Of a stretch of 64,000 nt of DNA, positions 29,518 to 39,211 are shown piece by piece. The stretch is taken from assembly GCF_001428125.1 (NCBI RefSeq), contig NZ_LMSM01000009.1:42709-106708 (forward strand). Direction: 5' to 3'. Within the stretch, counting starts at the first letter, position 1. Each line of letters opens with the position of its first letter. Below the pieces are notes generated by a model. That model saw only the letters and a program-made list of their open reading frames with translations, did not search any database and was not told the DNA's origin. Both the position numbers and the translations under genes were made by a program. Source of the stretch: Nocardioides sp. Soil774. Its GTDB lineage: Bacteria > Actinomycetota > Actinomycetes > Propionibacteriales > Nocardioidaceae.

Positions 29518-30069
29518 ATGAGGCACGTGAGTGGGCAAGGACGACCGAGCCGGTACAACCGCTCGTTCAACGGCATGGTCGGGGCTCTCATCGTCACGGT
29601 GCTGTTCGTGGTCAGCTTCGTGGTCTGGCGCGGCCTGTTCCGCACCGACGTCGACGACACCCCCGTCGCGGTGGACTGGCAGGAGAGCGTGAAGCTCGCC
29701 GAGCAGGCCGACCTGCGCGTGGTGCACCCCCGGGCGCTGCCCGACGGGTGGACGGCGACCAGCACCGACCTGTCCGCCGGCGACGACCCGCGCTGGGCCC
29801 TCGGCGTGCTCACCGCGGAGGGCGACTTCGTCGGCATCCGCCAGCAGGACTCCTCCGTCGACGACCTCGTGGACCTCTACGTCGACGAGGAGGCCGAGCA
29901 GGGCGACGACGCGCAGGTGACCTCGGAGGTCGCCGACACGTGGCAGACCTTCTCCGACGACGGCGGCGACCACGGCTTCGCCGCCGAGATCGGTGACGAG
30001 GCGGTGCTGGTCTACGGCTCCGCGCCGGTCGACGAGATCGAGGCCTACCTCGGGACGCTCACCCGCTGA
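29518..30069 (+). CDS. DUF4245 family membrane-anchored protein
   Basis: The 183-residue protein has a basic N-terminus, a membrane helix at about 20-42 (MVGALIVTVLFVVSFVVW) and an exported domain with VVHPRALPDGWTATST and DFVGIRQQD, as in actinobacterial DUF4245 proteins. The function is unknown. Its placement next to the xseBA genes is a common actinobacterial arrangement. It starts with ATG directly after the inverted repeat. Confidence 0.82.
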   Translation: MRHVSGQGRPSRYNRSFNGMVGALIVTVLFVVSFVVWRGLFRTDVDDTPVAVDWQESVKLAEQADLRVVHPRALPDGWTATSTDLSAGDDPRWALGVLTAEGDFVGIRQQDSSVDDLVDLYVDEEAEQGDDAQVTSEVADTWQTFSDDGGDHGFAAEIGDEAVLVYGSAPVDEIEAYLGTLTR

Positions 30070-30079
30070 CGTACGTCGC

Positions 30080-30307
30080 TCAGTCGGCGTCCTCGGCGCC
30101 GATCGCCTCGTCGAGACGGGTGCGCGCGCCGTCGAGCCAGGCCTGGCAGACCTTGGCGAGCGCCTCGCCGCGCTCCCACAGTGCGAGCGACTCCTCGAGG
30201 GTGGTGCCGCCGGCCTCGAGGGTGCGGACGACCTCGACGAGCTCCTCGCGCGCCTCCTCGTAGGTGGGGGCGTCGGTGGGGGCGCCGGTGGGGGTGGCGT
30301 CACTCAT
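30080..30307 (-). CDS. xseB: Exodeoxyribonuclease VII small subunit
   Basis: The 75-residue protein has the family core [19 protein letters not shown] and [15 protein letters not shown]. Several small subunits bind one XseA to degrade single-stranded DNA to oligonucleotides. The start overlaps the end of xseA by eight bases, giving coupled synthesis. The Ala/Thr/Pro-rich first 14 residues are probably disordered. Confidence 0.93.
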   Translation of the reverse strand: MSDATPTGAPTDAPTYEEAREELVEVVRTLEAGGTTLEESLALWERGEALAKVCQAWLDGARTRLDEAIGAEDAD

Positions 30308-31565
30308 GGGGGTCCTCCTCGACCGGGGTGGCTGCTGGGGATTCGGCTTCGGTGCGGTCCGTGGTGGCGTGGATGCGGCCGTCGGCCACCCGCACCGACA
30401 CCGCTGTGCCGGCGACCGCCTGGGTGACGGACGTGATGACGTGGCCGTCGGCGTCCTGGAGCACCGAGTAGCCCCGCTGCAGGGTCGCGAGCGGGGAGAG
30501 TGCCCGGGCCCGGGCCCGCTGGTGGCCGATGTCGTCGGCGGCGCGGTCCAGGCGGTGCGAGAGCGTCCGGCGCGCGCGGGCCAGCAGCTCGTCGACCTCC
30601 TCGGACCGTGCGGTGAGCAGGTTGCGCGGGTCGGCCATCGCGGGGCGCGAGCGGAGCTGGACCAGCCACTCCTGCTCCCGCGCGATGCGCTGCGCGACGA
30701 CCTGGCGCAGCCGGTCGCGGGCCCACGTCACCCCGTGCGCCTCCTCGGCCATGTCGGGCACGACGAGCTTGGCGGCGTCGGTGGGGGTGGAGGCGCGCAC
30801 GTCGGCGACCAGGTCGAGCAGCGGCTGGTCGGGCTCGTGCCCGATGGCGGAGACCACGGGCGTGCGCATGGCGTGCACGGCGCGGATGAGGGCCTCGTCG
30901 GAGAAGGGGAGGAGGTCCTCGATCGAGCCGCCGCCTCGCGCGACGACGATGACGTCGACGTCCGCGTTGCGCTCGAGCCGGTCGAGGGCCTCCATGACCT
31001 CGGCCGCCGACCGGGTGCCCTGCATGGCGGCGTAGGCCACCTCGAAGCGCACCGCCGGCCAGCGTCGGCGCGCGTTCTCCAGGACGTCGCGCTCGGCGGC
31101 GCTGTTGGGTGCGGTGACCAGCCCGACCCGGCCGGGCAGGAAGGGCAGGTCGCGCTTGCGCTCGGGGGCGAAGAGCCCCTCCGCCGCGAGGAGCTGGCGG
31201 CGGCGCTCGAGCCGGGCGAGCAGCTCGCCGAGCCCGATCATGCGGATCTCGCGAGCGGCCAGGGAGAACGAGCCACGGTTGGCGTAGAAGCTGGGACGCG
31301 CGTGGACCACGACGCTCGCCCCCTCCACGAGGGGCGGGTTCATCGAGTCGAAGAGCGAGCGCGGGCACGTGAGGGTGACCGAGATGTCGGCGACGGTGTC
31401 GCGCAGCGTCATGAAGACGGTGTTGACCCCGGGGCGACGGTTGACCTGGGCGATCTGCCCCTCGACCCACACGCCGCCGAGCTTGTCGATCCATTGCGAC
31501 ACCGCGTTGGCCACGGCCCGCACCGGGGCCGGGGACTCGGCCGTGGCGTCGCGGAGTGAGGGCAC
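30300..31565 (-). CDS. xseA: Exodeoxyribonuclease VII large subunit
   Basis: The 421-residue protein begins with an OB-fold ([29 protein letters not shown]). The catalytic domain follows ([59 protein letters not shown]), then a coiled-coil and tail for XseB. The GTG start has TATCCT 6 nt upstream, pointing to a leaderless message. It is divergent from ispH. Confidence 0.94.
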   Translation of the reverse strand: MPSLRDATAESPAPVRAVANAVSQWIDKLGGVWVEGQIAQVNRRPGVNTVFMTLRDTVADISVTLTCPRSLFDSMNPPLVEGASVVVHARPSFYANRGSFSLAAREIRMIGLGELLARLERRRQLLAAEGLFAPERKRDLPFLPGRVGLVTAPNSAAERDVLENARRRWPAVRFEVAYAAMQGTRSAAEVMEALDRLERNADVDVIVVARGGGSIEDLLPFSDEALIRAVHAMRTPVVSAIGHEPDQPLLDLVADVRASTPTDAAKLVVPDMAEEAHGVTWARDRLRQVVAQRIAREQEWLVQLRSRPAMADPRNLLTARSEEVDELLARARRTLSHRLDRAADDIGHQRARARALSPLATLQRGYSVLQDADGHVITSVTQAVAGTAVSVRVADGRIHATTDRTEAESPAATPVEEDPHE

Positions 31566-31612
31566 GCGGCGAGGATAGGGGAGGGGTCGGACACGCCCGT
31601 AGACTCGACCCC

Positions 31613-32623
31613 ATGACGACAGACCTCGGCCTGCCCCCGGTGCTCGACCCCGAGAGCGCGAAGAACGTGCTGCTGGCGGCTCCCCGCGGCTACTGCGCCG
31701 GCGTCGACCGTGCCGTCATCACGGTCGAGAAGGCGCTCGACCTCTACGGCGCCCCGGTCTACGTGCGCAAGCAGATCGTGCACAACAAGCACGTCGTGGC
31801 CAACCTCGAGGCACGCGGCGCGATCTTCGTCGAGGAGCTCGACGAGGTGCCCGCCGGGCACACCGTCGTCTTCTCCGCCCACGGCGTCTCGCCCGCGGTG
31901 CACGCGCAGGCCGCCGAGCGCGGCCTCAAGACGATCGACGCCACCTGCCCGCTGGTGACCAAGGTGCACCACGAGGCCCGTCGCTTCGCCAGCGACGACT
32001 ACGACATCCTGCTGATCGGCCACGCCGGGCACGAGGAGGTCGAGGGCACCGCGGGCGAGGCGCCGGAGCACATCCAGCTCGTCGAGAGCCCCGCCGACGT
32101 GGCCGGCATCGTCGTACGCGATCCCGCGAAGGTCGCCTGGCTCTCGCAGACCACGCTCAGTGTCGACGAGACGCTGGAGACGGTCGCCGCGATCCGGGAG
32201 CGTTTCCCGCTGCTGCTCGACCCGCCGAGCGACGACATCTGCTACGCCACCCAGAACCGCCAGCTCGCGGTCAAGGAGATCTCGCCGAGCGCCGACCTGG
32301 TGATCGTGGTCGGCTCGCGCAACTCCTCCAACTCCGTGCGCCTGGTCGAGGTGGCCCTCGAGGCCGGCGCGAAGGCGTCCTACCTCGTCGACGACCACAC
32401 CGAGATCGACGAGGCCTGGCTCGACGGCGTGGAGACCGTGTCGGTCACCTCGGGCGCGTCGGTCCCGGAGGACCTGGTCGAGGGGGTGCTCGCGTTCCTC
32501 TCCGAGCGCGGCTACCCCGACGCCCGCGCGGTGCACTCGGCCGAGGAGTCGCTGATCTTCGCGCTGCCGCCGGAGCTGCGCCGTGACCTGCGCGCCGCCC
32601 AGGGTGCCGCGCGGAAGGCCTGA
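31613..32623 (+). CDS. ispH: 4-hydroxy-3-methylbut-2-enyl diphosphate reductase
   Basis: The 336-residue protein has the three iron-sulfur cysteines of IspH in GYCAGVDRA (C28), DATCPLV and [11 protein letters not shown], together with the SAHGVSP and [12 protein letters not shown] substrate segments. It catalyses the last step of the MEP pathway, making IPP and DMAPP. TAGACT stands 7 nt before the ATG. The gene is followed after five bases by the YciO-type gene. Confidence 0.95.
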   Translation: MTTDLGLPPVLDPESAKNVLLAAPRGYCAGVDRAVITVEKALDLYGAPVYVRKQIVHNKHVVANLEARGAIFVEELDEVPAGHTVVFSAHGVSPAVHAQAAERGLKTIDATCPLVTKVHHEARRFASDDYDILLIGHAGHEEVEGTAGEAPEHIQLVESPADVAGIVVRDPAKVAWLSQTTLSVDETLETVAAIRERFPLLLDPPSDDICYATQNRQLAVKEISPSADLVIVVGSRNSSNSVRLVEVALEAGAKASYLVDDHTEIDEAWLDGVETVSVTSGASVPEDLVEGVLAFLSERGYPDARAVHSAEESLIFALPPELRRDLRAAQGAARKA

Positions 32624-32628
32624 GACGG

Positions 32629-33252
32629 ATGGCCCGCTTCCTCGACATCCACCCCGACAACCCGCAGCCGCGGCTGGTCACCCAGGTCGTCGAGGCGCTG
32701 CGCGACGACCAGCTGATCGCCTACCCCACCGACTCCGGCTACGCCCTCGGCGCGCAGCTGGGCAACCGCGAGGGCCGCGACCGGATCCTCCGGATCCGCG
32801 AGCTCGACGACCGGCACCACTTCACGCTCATGTGCAAGGACTTCTCGCAGCTGGGCCAGTTCGTGCACGTCGACAACAACGCCTTCCGGGCGATCAAGGC
32901 GTCGACCCCGGGCCCCTACACGTTCATCCTGCCCGCCACCGGCGAGGTGCCGAAGCGGCTGATGCACCCCAAGAAGCGCACCGTCGGCGTCCGCATCCCC
33001 GAGCACACGCTGGTCTGCGCGCTGCTCGAGGAGCTCGGCGAGCCGATCCTCACCAGCACGCTGATCCTGCCCGGCGAGACCGAGGCGCGGACCATGGGCT
33101 GGGAGATCAAGGAGGACCTCGACCACGTCGTCGACATCGTCATCGAGTCGGGCGAGGTGACCGCGGAGCCCACGTCGGTGATCGACTGGTCCGAGGCCGA
33201 GCCCGTCGTCGTACGCCGTGGGGCGGGCGACGTGTCGCGCTTCGAGGAGTGA
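32629..33252 (+). CDS. Sua5/YciO/YrdC-family protein
   Basis: The 207-residue protein shows LIAYPTDSGYALGAQLGNREG and HHFTLMCKDFSQLGQFV, then GPYTFILPAT and KKRTVGVRIPEH, matching the YciO branch of the YrdC fold. Sua5/TsaC members make threonylcarbamoyl-AMP for tRNA t6A. YciO relatives share the fold, but their in vivo role is less certain. It is cotranscribed with ispH (5-base gap). Confidence 0.87.
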   Translation: MARFLDIHPDNPQPRLVTQVVEALRDDQLIAYPTDSGYALGAQLGNREGRDRILRIRELDDRHHFTLMCKDFSQLGQFVHVDNNAFRAIKASTPGPYTFILPATGEVPKRLMHPKKRTVGVRIPEHTLVCALLEELGEPILTSTLILPGETEARTMGWEIKEDLDHVVDIVIESGEVTAEPTSVIDWSEAEPVVVRRGAGDVSRFEE

Positions 33253-33256
33253 GCGG

Positions 33257-33700
33257 TCATCCGGCCTGACCGAGCTCGCGCGTGAGCTCGGTGGCGATGT
33301 CGGCCTCGCCCTCGCGGTGCAGCCGCCAGCCGAGCCAGCCCAGGCAGAGGGCGTAGCCCACGCCGAGGGCGATGCCGTGCGTGGCCACCCCCGAGATGAC
33401 CGCCTGCAGGACGCTGTCGCGCGGGTCGGCGACGGCGTCGCGGGCCACGAGGGCGACGAAGGTGAAGACGGCGGTCATCAGCAGCGGCGGCAGCAGCGCG
33501 ACCAGGAAGAAGTCGCGACGGCGCACGAGTGCGGCGAGGCCCAGGCAGAGCGCCATGAAGCACAGGTCGAAGAACAGCGTGAGGCGTCCCACCAGGAGCA
33601 CGTCGATGCTCACCGCGGTGAGGGCGAGCGCCACGCCGAGGGACACCACCTGGCGGCCGGGCTCGCGGCCGACCTGCCACCACGCCTGGGCCAGTGTCAC
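33257..33700 (-). CDS. DUF6542-type four-helix membrane protein
   Basis: The 147-residue protein has four hydrophobic helices (about 17-33, 36-52, 60-82 and 97-118) and a short charged tail. The layout resembles small actinobacterial membrane proteins classed as DUF6542. The function is unknown. The GTG at 33700 follows TAGGTT by 7 nt. It is convergent with the YciO-type gene and just downstream of rmuC on the same strand. Confidence 0.6.
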   Translation of the reverse strand: MTLAQAWWQVGREPGRQVVSLGVALALTAVSIDVLLVGRLTLFFDLCFMALCLGLAALVRRRDFFLVALLPPLLMTAVFTFVALVARDAVADPRDSVLQAVISGVATHGIALGVGYALCLGWLGWRLHREGEADIATELTRELGQAG

Positions 33701-33722
33701 GTCGCTCAACCTAGGACCGATC

Positions 33723-34880
33723 TCAGGCGCCCTCGGCGCGGCGCGCCGGTGCGTCGTCGCGCTGCCCGGCGAGGAGGTCGTCGAGCGTGGGCTCGTCGCG
33801 CGCGCTCGCGACATCGCCCAGCGCGGCCAGCTCGGGGGCCGCGGGTGAGCGCGGCACGGTCTCGACCTGGCGGGGGGCCTCCAGCGGTTCGGACGTGACC
33901 CCGAGATCGGCGAAGCGACGCGCCGAGACCAGCACGCGGCCCTCCAGCGAGCCCATCGCCTGGTTGTAGGCCACGACGCTGGCGTTGAGCGAGCGGCCGA
34001 CCTTGTCGAGGTGGCCGGCCATCGAGGCGAGGCGGGCGTGCAGCTCCTGGCCCAGTCGCTGCACCTGGTGGGCCTGGGCGTTGAGCACCTCGTGCTGCCA
34101 GCCCTGCGCGACCGTGCGCAGCAGGGCGATCAGGGTGGACGGCGTGGCGAGCACGACGTTCTTCGCGGCGGCCTGCTCGATCAGGTCGGGCACCGCCTGG
34201 AGCCCCGCCTGCAGGATCGCCTCCCCGGGCAGGAACAGCACGACGAACTCCGGGGTGCTGCCCAACGCCTCCCAGTAGCGGCGGGAGCCGAGGTCGGCGA
34301 CGTGCTTGCGCAGGTGCTCCCCGAGCCGGGTCAGGGCGTGGTCGTGCTCGGCCGGGTCGTCGGACCCGGTCAGGTCGAGAAAAGCGGCGAGCGGCGCCTT
34401 GGCGTCGACCGCGATCGTGCGGCCGCCGGCGAGAGAGACCACGAGGTCGGGGCGCAGCCGGCCGTCGTCGAAGCGCACCTGCTCGGCGAAGTCGCAGTGG
34501 TCGACGAGCCCGGCCAGCTCGACCGTGCGACGCAGGTGCAGCTCGCCCCACTGCCCGCGGACCTGCGGCTTGCGCAGCGCCGTGGCCAGGGTGGTCGTCT
34601 CGCGCCGCAGCGTCTCGGTGGACAGCCGCATGTCGGCCACCTGCTGGTGCAGCTGGGCCTGCCAGGCCACCCGGTCGTGGGCGAGGTCGCTGAGCTGGTC
34701 CTGGAGGCGCTCGAGCCCGTCCTGGACGACGGCGTGGTCGGCCACGCGCTGCTGCAGGGCGGCGACGGCCGCGTCGTCACCCGGTCGGCTGCGCGCCCAC
34801 AGCACGCCGATGACGGCACCGAGAGCCAGACCGACGACGAGGACCAGCGCCAGGGTGAGCAGCAGGGGGAAGGTGTCCAT
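33723..34880 (-). CDS. rmuC: DNA recombination protein RmuC
   Basis: The 385-residue protein has an N-terminal membrane helix (LLLTLALVLVVGLALGAVIGVLW), a coiled-coil stretch (about 35-95) and a restriction-nuclease-like core with GQWGELHLRRTVELAGL, DLVVSLAGGRTIAVDAKAPL and EFVVLFLPGEA. RmuC limits recombination at inverted repeats in E. coli. The C-terminal 50 residues are variable. The ATG at 34880 gives the normal family start. Confidence 0.92.
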   Translation of the reverse strand: MDTFPLLLTLALVLVVGLALGAVIGVLWARSRPGDDAAVAALQQRVADHAVVQDGLERLQDQLSDLAHDRVAWQAQLHQQVADMRLSTETLRRETTTLATALRKPQVRGQWGELHLRRTVELAGLVDHCDFAEQVRFDDGRLRPDLVVSLAGGRTIAVDAKAPLAAFLDLTGSDDPAEHDHALTRLGEHLRKHVADLGSRRYWEALGSTPEFVVLFLPGEAILQAGLQAVPDLIEQAAAKNVVLATPSTLIALLRTVAQGWQHEVLNAQAHQVQRLGQELHARLASMAGHLDKVGRSLNASVVAYNQAMGSLEGRVLVSARRFADLGVTSEPLEAPRQVETVPRSPAAPELAALGDVASARDEPTLDDLLAGQRDDAPARRAEGA

Positions 34881-34929
34881 GGGCCCAGCATGGACGGGCC
34901 CACCGACAGCGCGTGGGACGCAGGCGCGA

Positions 34930-35855
34930 TCAGGCCAGCGCCGCCGATGCCTCGGTGAGGCGGTCCAGCTCGGCGGCACTGAGCTTCACGGCCGCCGACG
35001 CGACCAGCTCGTCGAGCTGGGCGACGGAGGTGGCCGAAGCGAGCGGTGCGACGACGTGGGGCCGCTCGCGCAGCCAGGCCAGCGCGACGCTCGCGGCGGC
35101 CACCCCGTGGTCGCGGGCGACCGCCTCGACGGTGTCGAGCAGGCCGAGGCCGTCGGGCGTGAGGAGCGGCTTCACGTTGGCGCCGCGAGCCCTGCCCTCG
35201 GTGTCGGCGTCGGTCCGGTACTTGCCGGACAGGAAGCCGCCGCCGAGCGCGCGGTAGGGCAGGACCGCGAGTCCGTCCTCGGCCACGACGGTGCCGAGAC
35301 CCGTCTCGTAGGGCCGGCGGTGCACGAGGCTGTAGTGCGGCTGCAGCGCTACCGGTGCCGCGAGCCCGTGCCGGTCGGCGGCCCGGAGCCACTCGGTGAC
35401 CACCTCGACGTCGAAGTTCGACAGCCCGACGGCGCAGACCTTCCCGGCCCGGACCAGCGCGTCGAACGCCGCCGCGCTCTCCTCGACGGGGGTCTTGTCG
35501 TCCTGGTAGTGCGCGAGACAGAGAGGTCGACGTGGTCGGTCCCGAGCCGGCGCAGCGACTCCTCGACCGCCGCCGTCACGACGGGGGCCGACAGCCCGTC
35601 GAAACGCGGGTGGTTGCCCACCTTGGTGACGACGACCATCCGGTCACGGCTGCCACGGCGTCGCATCCAGTCGCCGAGGATCGTCTCCGCGGCACCGCCG
35701 GAGTAGGTGTCCGCGGTGTCGACCAGGCTCCCGCCGGCCGCCTCGAACCGGTCGCGGGCCGCGTGGGACGCGTCGGCGTCCGTCGTCCGGCCGAAGGTGT
35801 TGGTGCCCAGTCCCAGCGGCAGGGGGAGCTCGTCGCCCCAGAGGCGGTCGGTCAT
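34930..35855 (-). pseudogene. Aldo/keto reductase broken by a one-base deletion
   Basis: The first part (from ATG 35855, MTDRLWGDELPLPLGLGTNTFG to RRLGTDHVDL) has the aldo/keto reductase start, the catalytic Asp-Tyr (DTADTYSGGAAE) and Lys (VVVTKVGNH). The frame is then lost. In the next frame the sequence continues perfectly (CLAHYQDDKTPVEES, VGLSNFDVE and on to the stop at 34930). Only two bases (35524-35525) remain where one codon is expected, so a single base is missing. It is either a real pseudogene or a sequencing error. The start has GGGAG 5-6 nt upstream. Confidence 0.85.
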
Positions 35856-35918
35856 CGTGTCTCCCCGAGGCTCGTCATGCGCCCACCCCACCACACGGCG
35901 CCGACAACCGTCCGGGCC

Positions 35919-36908
35919 TCAGACGTCGACCACGGCCGGTGCTCCCCGGAACGTACGTCGGTAGGCCGACGGCGAGACCCCGACGCTCGCCCGGAGGTGC
36001 TGGCGCAGCGAGGCCGCGGTGCCCATCCCGCACCGGGCGGCCACCTGGTCCACCGGGAGGTCGGTCGCCTCGAGCAGGTGCTGGGCGTGCCGGATGCGCT
36101 GCTGGGTGACCCATGCGCCGGGGGACTGGCCGGTCTCCTCGCGGAAGCGCCGGGTGAAGGTGCGCACGCTCATCGACGCGCGCTGCGCCAGGGTCGCGAC
36201 GTCGAGCGGCCGGTCGAGGTGCTCCAGGGCCCACGCGCGTGTGGCGCCGGTGGTCTCGTCGGCTCGCTCGGGCACCTGCCGCTCGATGTACTGCGCCTGG
36301 CCGCCGTCGCGCCAGGGCGGGACGACCATGTGGCGGGCCACGGCGTTGGCGACCGCGGTGCCGTGGTCGGTGCGCACGAGGTGCAGGCACAGGTCGACGC
36401 CGGCGCTGAGCCCGGCGGAGGTGAGGACCCGGCCGTCGTCGGTGAACAACACGTCCTCGTCGAGCGCGACGGAGGGGTGCAGGCGGCGGAGGTCGTCGGC
36501 GTACTTCCAGTGGGTGGTGGCGCGGTGGCCGTCGAGGATGCCGGCGGCGGCGAGCACGAAGGCGCCGGTGCAGATCGAGACCCACCGTGCGTCGGCCGGC
36601 ACCGTCGCGAGCGCCGCGCGCAGGTCGTCGGGCAGCGTGCCGTCGCGTCGCGGGCCGGCCACCTGGGTGCCGGGGACGATGACGGTCTGCGCCGTCGCCA
36701 GCGCCTCCGGCCCGGCCGAGGGCGCGATCGCGTAGCCGCGGGTGGCGGCGACCGGTGCGCCGTCGAGGCTGACGACCTGCACGTCGTAGAGCGCCCGCCC
36801 GGCTGCGTCGACGGCCTCGCCGAGCACCTGCGGCCCGATGGTGAGGTCGTAGCCGATGACGGGCGGGATCGCGAGCACCACTACGCGGTGGGGGACCGGA
36901 GGACGCAT
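35919..36908 (-). CDS. GlxA-family (DJ-1/PfpI plus AraC) transcriptional regulator
   Basis: The 329-residue protein has an N-terminal DJ-1/PfpI domain with the elbow SICTGAFVLAAAGIL (Cys about 110). The C-terminal part has two AraC helix-turn-helices (LDVATLAQRASMSVRTFTRRF and LPVDQVAARCGMGTAASLRQH). Such proteins activate catabolic genes in response to small metabolites. It is divergent from an MFS transporter across 71 bases, and that transporter is the best candidate target. Confidence 0.9.
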   Translation of the reverse strand: MRPPVPHRVVVLAIPPVIGYDLTIGPQVLGEAVDAAGRALYDVQVVSLDGAPVAATRGYAIAPSAGPEALATAQTVIVPGTQVAGPRRDGTLPDDLRAALATVPADARWVSICTGAFVLAAAGILDGHRATTHWKYADDLRRLHPSVALDEDVLFTDDGRVLTSAGLSAGVDLCLHLVRTDHGTAVANAVARHMVVPPWRDGGQAQYIERQVPERADETTGATRAWALEHLDRPLDVATLAQRASMSVRTFTRRFREETGQSPGAWVTQQRIRHAQHLLEATDLPVDQVAARCGMGTAASLRQHLRASVGVSPSAYRRTFRGAPAVVDV

Positions 36909-36979
36909 GGCCGGATTCTTCCACATGTTGGCATTCGTGCCACTCGTCGCGAGACGTCGCAGGAGGGGAGACTCCTCGC

Positions 36980-38299
36980 GTGAGCACGACGACGTCCCCC
37001 GCACCCGCAGGCCCGACCTCCCAGCAGCGCATCCACCGTGCGTGGGTGGTCGCGGCCGTCGCGTTCGTGACGCTCGTGGGCGCGGCCGCCTTCCGGTCGG
37101 TCCCCGGCGTGCTGATCGAGCCGCTGCACGACGAGTTCGGCTGGTCGCACGGCCTGATCGGCTCGGCCGTCTCGCTCAACCTCATGCTCTTCGGGCTGAT
37201 GTCGCCCTTCGCGGCCGCCCTGATGGACCGCTTCGGAGTGCGTCCGGTCGTCACCTTCGCCCTCGTCATGGTGTCCGTGGGCAGCGGCCTGACCGTGTTC
37301 ATGACCGAGCCGTGGGAGCTGATCGTGTGCTGGGGCCTGCTGGTCGGCCTCGGCACGGGCTCGATGTCGATGGCCTTCGTCGCGACCATCACCAGCCGCT
37401 GGTTCGTGGCGCGCCGCGGCCTGGTCAGCGGCATCCTCACTGCCGGCAACGCGACCGGCCAGCTCATCTTCCTGCCGGTCGTCGCGTGGCTCGCGACCCA
37501 CCACGGGTGGCGTACGGCGGCGCTGCTGGCCTCGCTCGCCGCACTGGCCGTCATCCCGCTGGTCCTGCTGCTCCTGCGCAACCACCCGGTCGACCTGGGG
37601 ATCAGGGCCTACGGCGCCACCGACGCCGACCCGGGACCGCCGCCGCACCAGCACGTCGGCTCGAGCGCCGGCCGCGCCCTGTCGGTGCTCCGCGACGCGG
37701 TGCGCACGCGCACCTTCTGGCTGCTCGGGGGCGGCTTCGCGATCTGCGGGATGACGACCAACGGGCTCATCGCCACCCACTTCGTCCCCGCCGCGCACGA
37801 CCACGGCATGCCGGCCACCACCGCGGCGTCGCTGCTCGCGGTCGTCGGCGTCTTCGACGTGGTCGGCACGATCGCGTCGGGCTGGCTCACCGACAAGGTC
37901 GACCCGCGGCTGCTGCTCGTCGGCTACTACGTGCTGCGCGGAGTGGGCCTGATGACGCTGCCGGCGCTGATGTCGCCGCACGTGGCGCCGAGCATGTGGG
38001 TCTTCATCATCGTCTACGGCCTCGACTGGGTGGCGACCGTGCCGCCCACGGTCGCGCTGTGCCGCGAGCACTTCGGGGCCGGCTCCGGCCCGATCGTCTT
38101 CGGCTGGGTCTTCGCCAGCCACCAGGTGGGTGCGGCGATCGCCGCGACCGGCGCAGGTGTCGTGCGCGACCTGACGGGGGGCTACGACCCGGCCTTCTAC
38201 GCCGCCGCCGGGCTGTGCGCGGTCGCCGCGCTGCTGTCGTACGCCATCCGGCGGGCGCCGGTGCCCGTGGGGACGCCGGACCGCGTCGGGGTCAGCTGA
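36980..38299 (+). CDS. MFS transporter
   Basis: The 439-residue protein has twelve predicted membrane helices, with the MFS loop SPFAAALMDRFGVRPV between helices 2 and 3 and the related SGWLTDKVDPR in the second half. It resembles the oxalate/formate or monocarboxylate antiporter group, but the substrate is unknown. The GTG lies downstream of a purine-rich AGGAGGGGAG. It is probably controlled by the divergent GlxA-type regulator. Confidence 0.88.
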   Translation: MSTTTSPAPAGPTSQQRIHRAWVVAAVAFVTLVGAAAFRSVPGVLIEPLHDEFGWSHGLIGSAVSLNLMLFGLMSPFAAALMDRFGVRPVVTFALVMVSVGSGLTVFMTEPWELIVCWGLLVGLGTGSMSMAFVATITSRWFVARRGLVSGILTAGNATGQLIFLPVVAWLATHHGWRTAALLASLAALAVIPLVLLLLRNHPVDLGIRAYGATDADPGPPPHQHVGSSAGRALSVLRDAVRTRTFWLLGGGFAICGMTTNGLIATHFVPAAHDHGMPATTAASLLAVVGVFDVVGTIASGWLTDKVDPRLLLVGYYVLRGVGLMTLPALMSPHVAPSMWVFIIVYGLDWVATVPPTVALCREHFGAGSGPIVFGWVFASHQVGAAIAATGAGVVRDLTGGYDPAFYAAAGLCAVAALLSYAIRRAPVPVGTPDRVGVS

Positions 38300-38343
38300 G
38301 CTCGTGGGTTGCCGAATCGGGGAGCGGCGCCTCACGCAACAGG

Positions 38344-38373
38344 CCCGCCGACCTGGAGATCCAGGTCGGCGGG
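38344..38373. terminator. Bidirectional hairpin terminator
   Basis: CCCGCCGACCTGG and CCAGGTCGGCGGG form a perfect 13-bp stem with the loop AGAT. It lies in the 108-base gap between the convergent MFS gene and the putative anti-sigma gene. GCAACAG and CTGTTGC further out could extend the structure. Confidence 0.85.
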
Positions 38374-38407
38374 GCAGTTGTCGCTGTTGCATGGACGACC
38401 GGTGCGG

Positions 38408-39211
38408 CTACTCCCAGCGAACGGAGGCGAGCCAGGTCTGCATGGGCTCTTGGACCCTTGCCCGGTCCTTGGGTGCGTACTCCACCCAGAAGAGAACCAG
38501 TCCCTGCCCGGTGCGTACGACAGTCACGTCCATCGGCTTCTCCTCCAGCAGCTTGTAGCAGCCTCCGGCCTTCACGCAGAACAGGTCGAACGCCGCCGTC
38601 CCGGGCTTCTGGGCAAGGGTGAAGGTCTGCGCAGGCCGGCCGCCGACCTCGGTCATGGCGACGTTGCTCACCGTGAGCTCGTCCCGGGTCTGGCGGATGT
38701 GAGCGGCCAGGTCGGCGGGCAGGTCGGGTGTCGGGACCCGGGTGAACGTGCTGACCAAGAAGACTGCGGCTGCGCCGCTGGTGCCCTTGATGGCGTAGCC
38801 ACGCGTTCCGTTCTCCGTCGACGGATCCGAGAAGCCCTTCGGGACGACGAAGGTCATCGGGAACGTGACCCCCTCGAATCCCTCGACGGTGCTGCCCGGG
38901 GTCTGAGGCGCTTCGGGCACCTCAGGCTCGGCCGAGGAGGGGGACGGTGAGGCGACCGGGGCTGCGGGATCCACCGGCGCCGGCGCCCCCTCCTGGCCGA
39001 AGCCCAACCAGATCGCGCTGGCCACGACGGCTGCGGCGCCCAGAGCGGCGGCTGCGACCCCCGCCCTACCCCGGCCGGGACCTCGGTTGCCCTGGTCGAC
39101 TCGATCGTGGAACTTGTTGAGCTCGGTAACGGTGCTTGTCTGAGCCATTGCTTCCTCCGCGTGTTGGTGAAGGACAGCGGTCAGTCGTCGCTCGACATCC
39201 GAGTCGGTCAT
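38408..39211 (-). CDS. Membrane-anchored protein coupled to ECF sigma factor (putative anti-sigma factor)
   Basis: The 267-residue protein has a short cytoplasmic part (about 1-50), one membrane helix (GVAAAALGAAAVVASAIWLGF), a Pro/Ser/Glu-rich linker and an exported domain with two cysteines (FCVKAGGCYKLL). Its ATG overlaps the sigma-factor stop (ATGA). This topology and placement are typical of anti-sigma factors that hold an ECF sigma at the membrane. No classical zinc anti-sigma motif (HxxxCxxC) is visible, so the role is inferred from context. Confidence 0.68.
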   Translation of the reverse strand: MTDSDVERRLTAVLHQHAEEAMAQTSTVTELNKFHDRVDQGNRGPGRGRAGVAAAALGAAAVVASAIWLGFGQEGAPAPVDPAAPVASPSPSSAEPEVPEAPQTPGSTVEGFEGVTFPMTFVVPKGFSDPSTENGTRGYAIKGTSGAAAVFLVSTFTRVPTPDLPADLAAHIRQTRDELTVSNVAMTEVGGRPAQTFTLAQKPGTAAFDLFCVKAGGCYKLLEEKPMDVTVVRTGQGLVLFWVEYAPKDRARVQEPMQTWLASVRWE

